Assembly (NCBI GenBank): GCA_036346275.1
Contig: CM070713.1
Span: 72,904,382 to 72,968,381, forward strand
Direction of reading: 5' to 3'
DNA: 64,000 nt
Origin: Otatea glauca
Lineage: Eukaryota > Streptophyta > Magnoliopsida > Poales > Poaceae
Position 1 is the stretch's first letter. Each line of letters begins with the position of its first letter. The notes beneath the pieces were generated by a model, which saw only the letters and a list, made by a program, of their open reading frames with translations, did no database searches and was not told where the DNA came from. The translations under genes and the position numbers were made by a program. Below, piece after piece: positions 55,934-64,000 of the stretch.

Positions 55934-56243
55934 TGATAATGGTTCTATACTCCTGGGTGTACGTACTCCCACCTTGCATATACCACTTAAACAAAAAATT
56001 ATATCTCTTTATCCTTTTGAGCATACTCTAATAATAATTATAAGATACTCAAAAGTGAGTTTCATGAAAAGTTTCATCAAAGCCCATCTTTTATTGCATA
56101 ATTTGTGTATATACTCATTTTACATATGAATATATATATATATAGCAAAATTAAAGGGATTTGATAAAAAATTTCAACCATGTCGCATTAGAGTATCTTA
56201 GAATTAGTACTTAAGTACACTGAAAGTCATAAAGAAATATAAC
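55934..56243. mobile_element. Microsatellite-flanked MITE, copy 2 (right end lost)
   Basis: The left end, GGTTCTATACTCCTGGGTGT, and the next 300 bases match the copy at 50691. The right terminal AGGTGGGAGTA sequence is missing, and unrelated sequence begins at about 56244. Confidence 0.7.
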
Positions 56244-56344
56244 TAACACTCCACCCTTGACTCTATGTGCCGTCAGATAGCACGCATTAGCTAATGGCTG
56301 GTCACCAATTTTAAGGACTAGTCGCTGATCTATGCACTGGAGCT

Positions 56345-57060
56345 TTGTTTCCTGTAAACAAGCATGGCAGGGAGCACTGCTTCAAAATTCAAATGGCAGG
56401 GAGCACTGCTTCAACTGTTTTGCGAACTGTTGATCGACGAGCCGGTGCATTGAGGCCGCGCACATTCCAACTAAGCACAGTGCAATCACACATGGACATT
56501 AAAGTGATCGACGAAACATCGAAGGTAGTTTAGTAATGCCGTGTTGCACGCAGCGGCGTCACAAGCAAGACAGGAGTACATCAGGTTAAGACTTGAAGAA
56601 GCAAAAGACGGTTGACCTGAGAAGGCAACCTTGTAGCAGACTGAGGAACAACACGTTCCTGGTTGACGACAGGCGCAAAAGTAAGACATCATAGAAACAC
56701 AAAAGCTACTGGCAACGGACTAGCAGGCGTTGGAGGTTCAGTCTGTCGACTGCGGGTTCAGGCTCCGAGAAGGTGAGCATGGCCTGAACTCCCTGGTGGT
56801 CTTGATCATCAATACGACAAATGGTTCGCTGGGCCGCGATGACACTATCTGACAGCGGCTCCTTGAAGAGATCGGTAAACTGTTTCACTGCGTTCGGGAC
56901 TTGTTCCACATCTGGCGAGCAGAAACTGAGCCGGCGAGTTAGGAGCTCCTCTGCTAGTTTTGCTATCGGGACGGCTCTCTTTTTTGACGCAAGGCGCTGG
57001 CTACGTCTTGGCGAGGCTCCACCTCGGCTTGCCGCATACTTTCCGCCGGTCTGTATTAAA
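56345..57060 (-). pseudogene. LINE (non-LTR retrotransposon) fragment: ORF1 end and ORF2 start
   Basis: On the minus strand about 57060-56706 reads as a basic then acidic C-terminal protein end (RRSQRLASKKRAVPIAKLAE, then VKQFTDLFKEPLSD). After about 200 bases the segment around 56495-56405 gives SWNVRGLNAPARRSTVRK. WNVRGLN...RR is the signature at the start of the endonuclease domain of plant L1-type ORF2. The ORF1-like assignment rests mainly on position. Homology ends near 56345, so the reverse transcriptase is absent. LINE fragments are normally truncated at the 5' side. Here the 3' side is missing, so this is a captured or deleted piece. Confidence 0.72.
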
Positions 57061-57371
57061 TAGTAAAAATGAGTGTTTCGTGAATACTATCATATACTTA
57101 TATTTTACTATTATGCGGTAGTAAATTGAGGTTCATTTGGCAATAAAATTTAATTTATGCGACATTTATTACTAGAAAACGCATTTAGTACTTTTATACC
57201 CACGCTACTGATCAACTTAGCAACACATGAAGCGGGCGTACGTTAATAGTTTGAACGCGCTGTGCAACACACGAACAGGGTTACGACCAGCGCGTAGCTG
57301 CGCGCACACGTAGAAAAACGCTATCGTGTGTATACATACATATGTACATACATATACATATATATATACAT
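57061..57371. repeat. Remnant related to the family 2 elements
   Basis: GTAGTAAATTGAGGTTCATTTGG is followed by GGCAATAAAATT-type sequence, and GGTTACGACCAGCGCGTAGC resembles TTTCGACCAGCGCGTAAATT at 55662 in the 52381 element. It ends in TACATACATATGTACATACA microsatellite sequence. Confidence 0.55.
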
Positions 57372-57731
57372 AGGAAAATAGTTTCATACTCCTGGAAGTA
57401 CGTACTCCCACCTCCTCTAGTATACCGCTTAAATGATATTATTATACCTCTTTATACTTTTGAGTATACTCTAATACTGATTATAACATACTCTAAAGTG
57501 AGTTCCACGAAAAATTTCATCAAAGTCAACCCTCTATAGCATAATTTGTTTATATATTCCTTTTACATATGTAAAAGGGTATATAGCAAAAAATAAAGGG
57601 CTCCAATGATTTTTTTTCAACTATGTCGCATTAGAGTATCTTAGAATTATTATTGTAGTATACCGAAAGTGATAAAGAATTATAACACTTTCGTTTAAGT
57701 GGTATATTGGAGGTGGGAGTATGTACTCCCG
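57372..57731. mobile_element. Microsatellite-flanked MITE, copy 3
   Basis: This full copy has both ends (TTTCATACTCCTGGAAGTAC and AGGTGGGAGTATGTACTCCC). TATATATACATA lies to its left and (CATATA)n to its right. The interior matches copies 1 and 2 (TTTGAGTATACTCTAATACTG and TTAGAGTATCTTAGAATT-type words). Confidence 0.78.
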
Positions 57732-57735
57732 ACAC

Positions 57736-57739
57736 ACAC

Positions 57740-57826
<87 letters not shown>
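57736..57826. repeat. (CATATA)n microsatellite
   Basis: About fourteen near-perfect ATACAT hexamers follow a short CA run. Confidence 0.95.
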
Positions 57827-59231
57827 GGAAATTCTTGCCTCTGTATTCGTAATAAAAAAAGCAATATTGCTAGGCTCTACAATAGATGGAACAGAAAAAG
57901 AGCATACATAATGATACTATGATAGGCACTGCAAGAGACAATTCCCATCAGAACACAAATCCAAAACATGGATTAAGATCATAATTATGTCTGATTGATT
58001 GTAAAGAAAGTTAGACCACAAAAACAAACATTTCTCCTCAATGCTTTGATTATATTACCTGGCAATTAAATAGAATCTAGCCTTAATTATATAGGTATCC
58101 AAGCATTAGAAAAAGGCTCAATTAATTTATATTAGCTGCCGCTAGATTTTTCGCTTCAATATACCCATTGAGGCCATGAAACATGTTTACTTTTTAACAC
58201 CGCGCTAGTCAATTTTAAACCATAAGATTTACATATACTCTAGAAAGGCAAAGGAAAAGAAGAGAAAAAGAAGTCCGAAGAAAACAGACAATGTTAGTCG
58301 TGCATGGGAATGATCGCTCTGATTGCAAATTACCTTGAGCACGGAATTTTGATTTAAATCTGGTGATGCATGCCATGGATCAGTACCCTGCTAACAAAGA
58401 CAAAACAGCAGAGTTGGTAAAGCTACCATCCTGTTATACACGCTGAGAAGAACTAATGCCTCAGCTTGCTCTATGGAAGGCACAACCCATATTACCTTAA
58501 TTCCATGTAAGATGTTATCATATATCTTGATCACCTGACAATGAGCAAACAGCTTTCTACTCAAAATCTACTAACAACAATTGAACTTAAGGTGAACATC
58601 ATATGCTCTCTAAAATGTTAAGCAGGATTTCACAACAAAAAGGAGTAGAGGTCAGCTTCAGTGCAAACATACAAACATCATATGAACTGGACAAAACTTG
58701 TACAGGCATTGCTAAACTGGACAAACACATGGCCATTTCCTGATAGAATCAATAGAGCAGCAGAAGTTCAATACATAAAATTGATTTTTTTTAACAGGAG
58801 ACAGTTTGATGTCCTGGATTTTTGTGGCTAAGGTTGTCAATGATAAGAACATCAACAGAAGCATAAGAATGTCCCAAAAAGTGTACTAGTAGTGCCAATG
58901 TATCATTTTAAAGTTTATGGCACCTACCAGAAGCTCACCAATCCATACATGAGGAATCAAGCACTTTATAAAATCCGCATTTTCAATCCATTGTGGTTCC
59001 ACATATAACATTATGCTGTATCGGGTAACAAAACAACTTCTGGCATTCTTGAATGGAATGATTAACAATGTTTAAACGCACATGAATAATCAAACATCAG
59101 AACACTTTGAATGAATTAGCTTGCTGGGATTTTCAGTCAAGAAACCATGCCGAGCTACAACAGCAAGTTTGGGAAATTGATTGACCTAATGTCCTTTTTG
59201 TGGGAAAGGGTTTCAACATCCCCATTCCAAT
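57827..59231. other. 3' region of minus-strand mTERF 4 and intergenic sequence
   Basis: No gene is recognised. The sequence is AT-rich. The part nearest 59231 should hold the mTERF 4 3' UTR. Confidence 0.45.
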
Positions 59232-60383
59232 TTATAAGTCCACACAATTGGCTCCAGGAGGTGTTTGCCCTGCACAAGCAGCAGCATAAGCATCCACGAG
59301 CCCAGGAACACTCATTTTGTAATGGTCAATGAACTTCTCTACAAACTTTTTCTCGATCGCAGAGACCGCCACGTAGAAGTCAACATCCTTCGTCATCAGC
59401 CCCTTCGCCTTCAGAACCTTTATGATATAATGCCGGGGCATCAGCCGCATCTCCATGCTATATAACAGCAATGCTGGCCTGTACACAATGTACCGGGGCA
59501 GCAACCCAACCTCCATTTTCAGGAACTCCACCTTGCGAGCCAGCTTACCCTCAGAGATTTTCAGAATGCGTGGCGACTTGCGCACCGCAATGGCCACCTC
59601 GGTCTTGGAGCACCCAAGAGCCATCTTCAAGAAATCCATTTTTGCACTGATCTTCTCGGAACTGAGGCCATGGACGGCATCCAGGGCGTGCTTGAACATT
59701 GCTGAGCCGCATGGCACTCTGAGCTTCATGGCAAGTGCCACGAATTCCTTGACATGCTCTGGCTTCGAGGTGAGCAGCCGCGGAACCAGGACGAACACCT
59801 TGGCAACATCACAAGGAGTTAGGCCGCACTGCTGCAGGTACGCCAAGTTGGGCTTGACCACATTCTCGAGGTTCTGGCCGAGGAGGCAGACGTTCCTCTT
59901 GAGGGCGGAGTGCACCTTGTCGTACGAGCCTAAGAAGGAGACGTAGAATGCGAGGCGGGAGATTTTGGCGGGTTGGATAAAAATATCGGGGACGAGGGTA
60001 ATGAGGCGAGAGATATGAGAAGGGGAGAGGCCGATTTCGCGGAGCTGGTCGAGTCGGGGGGTTAGGGTTTTGTCCACCCTGGAGCACAGGAGCCGCGGGT
60101 CCCTGGCAATGGCGGCGGCGACGTCGGCCTTGGCGAGGCCGATGTCGGCGAGGAAGGCCCTGACGGCGTCGGGATTGGAGCTGGACTTGAGGGAGCGGAG
60201 GTATTTGGAGGCCCTGAGGGCCTGGGCTGGTGGGAGGCCGCAGGCGGCGACGAGGTAGTCCTCGGCGACGAACTGGGCGGGGGATGTGGCGGTGGCGGTG
60301 GAGAGGAGGCGGTGGAAGGAGGCAGAGAGATGGGAGGAGGCGCGGAGGGCGCAAAGGAGGTGGTGGTTTTGGAGGCGGAGCAT
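59232..60383 (-). CDS. mTERF-domain protein 4, organelle-targeted
   Basis: This intronless gene encodes 383 residues. The start at 60381-60383 (MLRLQNHHLLCAL) is chosen from the equivalent CGCGATG context in all paralogs. The frame stays open upstream to 60521, but that stretch is not conserved. The presequence (about 1-32, Ser/Leu/His-rich) is followed by QFVAEDYLVAACGL. The mTERF repeats then run in order (IARDPRLLCSRVD, LVPDIFIQPAKI, LVPRLLTSKPEHV, VRKSPRILKISEGK). The C-terminal block is YSMEMRLMPRHYIIKVLKAK, with FVEKFIDHYK and VDAYAAACAGQ. It is most like the partial gene at 63818 and both stumps. It probably binds organellar DNA or RNA; the target is unknown. Confidence 0.94.
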   Translation of the reverse strand: MLRLQNHHLLCALRASSHLSASFHRLLSTATATSPAQFVAEDYLVAACGLPPAQALRASKYLRSLKSSSNPDAVRAFLADIGLAKADVAAAIARDPRLLCSRVDKTLTPRLDQLREIGLSPSHISRLITLVPDIFIQPAKISRLAFYVSFLGSYDKVHSALKRNVCLLGQNLENVVKPNLAYLQQCGLTPCDVAKVFVLVPRLLTSKPEHVKEFVALAMKLRVPCGSAMFKHALDAVHGLSSEKISAKMDFLKMALGCSKTEVAIAVRKSPRILKISEGKLARKVEFLKMEVGLLPRYIVYRPALLLYSMEMRLMPRHYIIKVLKAKGLMTKDVDFYVAVSAIEKKFVEKFIDHYKMSVPGLVDAYAAACAGQTPPGANCVDL

Positions 60384-61250
60384 CGCGGCGGCGCGCTCTC
60401 CTGCTCCCGACGGTCGGCAAAAAAAAGAAGAAGTTGGAAACCACGTCTCGTGTCGTGGTCGTGGATACGGGCTGCCGTTTGTTTCTCCGCATTTTCTGCT
60501 GGCCGACACTCCACTCCACACACATGAGGGCCTGCTCTACTCTTCCTTTTGGCCCAAAACTATACACCAGTATTATAATAAATTGCTCCGAGTACCACTA
60601 ATTTATCGTATATCAGGAATTTTTTTTAAAAAAAAAGTATTTTGTATACGAGGATATCCAACACCCTGGCATCTCATAGCAGTATAACAGTGTATCATCC
60701 AGTCACCTTGGAAAGCACTTACATCGTAAACCCGGGAATGCAAAATATATCAAGACTGAATGTGCCATCGCTGCAAGCCGGCAGCGTATTTGTCCTACAA
60801 TTTCAATAGATAACAGCTGAGTAGAATGAAAATGAAATGCTACAACACTAAAGTGAGTTACAGGCTGCGGAAAGCATGAGTTGCACGATGAGGATAAAAT
60901 GAAACGCAAAATTGATTGAAGAACACTATTAAAAAAAGAAAACCCGAGATGTTTTTGTGTCAACCCTGAGCCTGAGGTTGTTACAGATTAGTGGAGAGGC
61001 GAAAGGAAAAATGCCTTGTTTACCACTAAACTAGTTTATAATTGCGGCGACATAAGAGCATGCGATGCTAAATTTTGTAAACTAGAACTTGCCTATGCTA
61101 GTACTTCCTAAATTCGGTACCAAAAAAAGTATAAAAGAAGCATCTTATGGAGTGGGTACGTCGTATCATACCTCTACTATTGTTGGAAGAATCCCCGGCC
61201 TAGGAGCGGTTTGAGGCGGCTCAAACCGAGCCGCTTCGCCAAAGCTCCTT
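60384..61250. other. Upstream region of mTERF 4 and intergenic sequence
   Basis: The mTERF 4 promoter and leader should lie in the first few hundred bases (minus strand). No other gene is visible. Confidence 0.4.
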
Positions 61251-61254
61251 AGAA

Positions 61255-61601
61255 AAAAAGTTTAGGTTCTTTTGATCATTTTTTACGAAAAGGTGGATCC
61301 CAAATAAATACAAAAAAAAATAATGTAATTACGTTTAGATCATTTTTACCGTTTTTTTTTGCGAAAATGACCTTTTGTTTCAGCGAAATCACGGATCCTT
61401 CGTGAGAGGACCCCGAATAAATACAAAAAAATGCAATTACGTTTATATCCTTTCAACCGTTTCGCCGAATAAATGCGACAAAAACGCAATTACGTTTATA
61501 TCCTTTCAACCGTTTCGCACGTTTTCTCGATTTGCTCGCGTAGGGAGCGGCGGTCGCGGCGTGGCACGCCGCGGTGACTCATCTAGTTAGAACCTAAACC
61601 T
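61255..61601. mobile_element. Possible MITE with AGTTTAGGTTCT ends
   Basis: AAAGTTTAGGTTCTTTTGATC near the left is mirrored by AGTTAGAACCTAAACCTT at the right. The interior repeats AATTACGTTTA.ATC and TTTCAACCGTTTCG-type words. No clean target duplication was seen. Confidence 0.45.
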
Positions 61602-63817
61602 TGAAGAATCAACTTTTCATTTGATTTACTCTGAAGTCAGGACGGATCTAGACATGCTAGTACTTCCTAACCACTGGAACCAAGAAATTAACAAAACCAG
61701 TGCACTTACCAAAGTAATTAACTGTACCAAACTGATAATATTCATAAGCACTGTGTAGGTCCAAATAAAAAAAATGTGTTACGTGGGATTCATACTAGGT
61801 GACTGCAAGATATCACATTTGTAGATTCATCACTAATTAAAAATGCTCGTTTCATTCACTTTTCTATGACCTATCCATTTCCTGCAATTGCTGAAGTACA
61901 GCTGAGATTCAGGATCCATTTTCACCTCATATTACATGTTTTCTAGAAGGCAAAGACATAAAGATTGCGGGGAGAACTGTTACATTTCAACTAACCTAAC
62001 AAGGAGAGTGTCTTCAAAGAATCCATATCACCAGAAAGCTCAAGCCTTCAAAAACGAAAAAGAACGAAAGAAACAAAGAAAGCACAGGCGGAAGAACCTA
62101 GCACAAGGCGGATTGACCTTGTACCATCAGTAACAGAACAGTACATGGATTTAATGTTATCCATAGAGTACTGGACACATATTGAAAATCGCTCTTTTTC
62201 TATCATTTTTATATGATATAGCAGTTTCCTACGATTCTACAGAATTCCAATCACTTGTAATGTAGGATCCAAGTTCACCTCATGTTCTAGGTTTTCTAAC
62301 AGATAGAGAAATGAAGAGTTCAGAGAGAAGTGTAAAAATACAAACTAACCAGGAAAAAATCGTCACACAGATCTTAGAAGAATCCATATCGCCACAAAGG
62401 TCAAGATTTCAAAAAAGAAAAAAAAAACAAATCGCATGTATAAGACTGTTCTACCATTGGTAATGGAGTGGTACATGGGGAAAACAATCTTGGCAGGACA
62501 TAGACCGAGTGGTTACTCACTTTTAGTCATCTGAGGTAAGTTCACAGAGTATCCTAGACAAGTTCTAGACCTGACTCCCAAAATTTGCTGTCACAGTAGC
62601 TCCTATAACACCTAGAGTTTTTTTTTTCCTTTTTGCATCTAAAGTAATAATTACATAATTCTTTTGCTACCTATCGATGGGAATCCATAATTAGCTCAGT
62701 TTACACACAAGTATTGGCTAGGGTAGAACCCAATGATCTCCAGATTTTTCTTTTCATATATTTGCTGAAAATCCCCAACATGTAACCTAACATCTTCAAA
62801 TTTCTTAGGCCAGTACATTGGATGGTAGATGGTAAGGGCCACGTACCATTTGTTGATCCACGCTCCTAATCTTCAGCTTCTTGACAAAGATGTTACTCTG
62901 AGCTTAGTGCCAGCTTGGCTGAAGGAAGCACATGGATCTGGTGGCAGGTAAAACAGCTTATGTTGAGTTTTTGGACAAAATCAAACGATGGTGAAGCATC
63001 TTTCCTGTTCCTCATCCGTTCTTAGCGACTTTCTAATTATTTCCTAATATTTTTCAGATCATATCAACTCTTACTCCTTAACCCAGCACAATGGAAAGAT
63101 TAATAACTACCTTCATATCCTCCCTTATTCCTCATCCGCTCAACCAAACAAAATCCCATTAAATGACTCTCTAGGTTTTGTCATTTCAAAAGTCAAAAAG
63201 GAAGCTCAACGTGCTAGCATTTCCTTGGAAAAAAAAATCAACAACTTCCGAGCATTCATCATGCCTTCCGGTTACCTTAACCCAAGTTTTACCTTAAAAA
63301 AGAAAATGTGTATCAAAGCTAGTGCAAAACTGCAAATCTATTGTTTTTGTGACAGTCTAGATACGGATTTATGGTGTAACCTCAAGTTCCAACAAAACAA
63401 TGAAGCCAGTATACTTACCAAAGTAGGATAATTGTACAAAATTGATACTATTAACGAGAAGTCCTATATGTCCAAATTGATAATATATTAATATATATAT
63501 TACGAGGAATTAATACAGCGTACAAGCAAGACATCAGTCACATCTATAGATTCATCATCGGCTATCGAATATGCTAAATTGGGGGCAACATTCCTGATTC
63601 CTTTCTCCAAGCAATCGGTAAGGTGTGTAAGGTAAGAAAAGAAGAGCAGTCGAAAACCAAATGCTTCAGACATATCAAGATACAAGCTTAATCACAGCAT
63701 GAGTAATCAGATAAATAGAAAATTTTGTCTGAAGCGAGCATGATCAAACATGTTAACTTATCAACAGATATCAGCTTGGGAGGCAGAATGGACCTTCAAC
63801 ATCTCCATTTCAAGCTC
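61602..63817. repeat. Intergenic region with diverged internal duplications
   Basis: AGGATCCATTTTCACCTCAT at 61911 and AGGATCCAAGTTCACCTCAT at 62264 begin two related blocks of about 150 bp, with AGAATCCATATC.CCA in both. A third relation links 61690-61760 with 63410-63480 (ACTTACCAAAGTA and TCCAAAT words). No coding sequence is evident. The region lies 3' of the minus-strand mTERF gene that leaves the window and could include its 3' UTR. Confidence 0.5.
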
Positions 63818-64000
63818 TCACAGTTGGATTTCGGAAGGCAGTTGCCCTGCACAAGCATCAGCAAGACTCTCGGTGTAATGGTCAAGGAACTTCTCCACAT
63901 ATCGCTTCTCAGTTATAGCAACTGCAGCGAAAAGGTCAACATCTTTCTTCACCAGGCCCTTCACCTTCAGAAACTTTATGACATGATGCCCGGGCATGAG
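63818..64000 (-). CDS. mTERF-domain protein 5, C-terminal end (runs off the window)
   Basis: Sixty C-terminal residues and the stop are present, read from the window edge. They match the family end: LMPGHHVIKFLKVKGLVKKD, then EKRYVEKFLDHY, LADACAGQ and SEIQL. The order and spacing agree with mTERF 4 (LMPRHYIIKVLKAKGL...EKKFVEKFIDHYK). Relative to mTERF 4 the stretch between DHY and ACAGQ is a few residues shorter. The rest of the gene lies beyond 64000, so its integrity is not known. Confidence 0.9.
   Translation of the reverse strand, partial: LMPGHHVIKFLKVKGLVKKDVDLFAAVAITEKRYVEKFLDHYTESLADACAGQLPSEIQL

Noticed and set aside
55657..56031. Open frames with YIHTYIH or MYVCMYV repeats
   Set aside because: They are translations of (CATA)n and (TA)n microsatellites.

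Overview
The window looks like nuclear DNA of a grass, most likely rice (Oryza) or a close relative. Supporting signs are intronless plant genes with very GC-rich 5' ends, CACTA, Ty1-copia, Stowaway, Tourist-like and hAT-like elements in grass style, MITEs sitting in (TA)n microsatellites, and a decayed plastid petA copy. Species and chromosome are inference. All calls were made by eye, without database searches.

Layout. (1) 23-15160 is one complete CACTA (En/Spm) transposon with CACTACTACA termini and a TTC target duplication. It holds a broken TNP2-type transposase, split by a 3.06 kb solo LTR (2400-5462, duplication ACCGG), and a second gene with a Transposase_24-like region and a Ulp1-like cysteine-protease end. 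Both genes are preceded by copies of the same ~355 bp foldback segment. (2) 15.2-21.7 kb is intergenic: a petA-derived plastid fragment, a ~1.47 kb inverted repeat, a degenerate minisatellite and a 618 bp long-TIR element with a 9 bp target duplication. (3) 21.9-35.0 kb carries three intact plus-strand mTERF genes and one mTERF stump, separated by MITEs, a small LTR element carrying a fragment that reads like splicing factor SF3A1, and a TIR element carrying a receptor-kinase catalytic-loop fragment. (4) 35.0-39.1 kb is LTR-like sequence. (5) 39.5-40.2 kb is the chloroplast ATP synthase delta subunit gene (minus strand). (6) 40907-47735 is a Ty1-copia element with matching LTRs and target duplications but a broken interior. 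(7) 48.2-57.8 kb is repeat-dense: nested MITEs, an mTERF stump, a hAT-like element and a run of elements separated by (TA)n or (CATA)n microsatellites, including four ~712 bp tandem foldback units and a LINE fragment. (8) 59.2-64.0 kb has one intact mTERF gene and the 3' end of another, both on the minus strand.

The functional genes are the organelle-targeted mTERF cluster (four complete, one running off the window, two stumps) and the plastid ATP synthase delta gene. Everything else is transposon or intergenic. Nothing here is clearly a new biochemical system. The observations most worth following are the two host-gene captures, the duplicated foldback inside the CACTA element, the microsatellite-bounded element train and the mTERF birth-and-death cluster.
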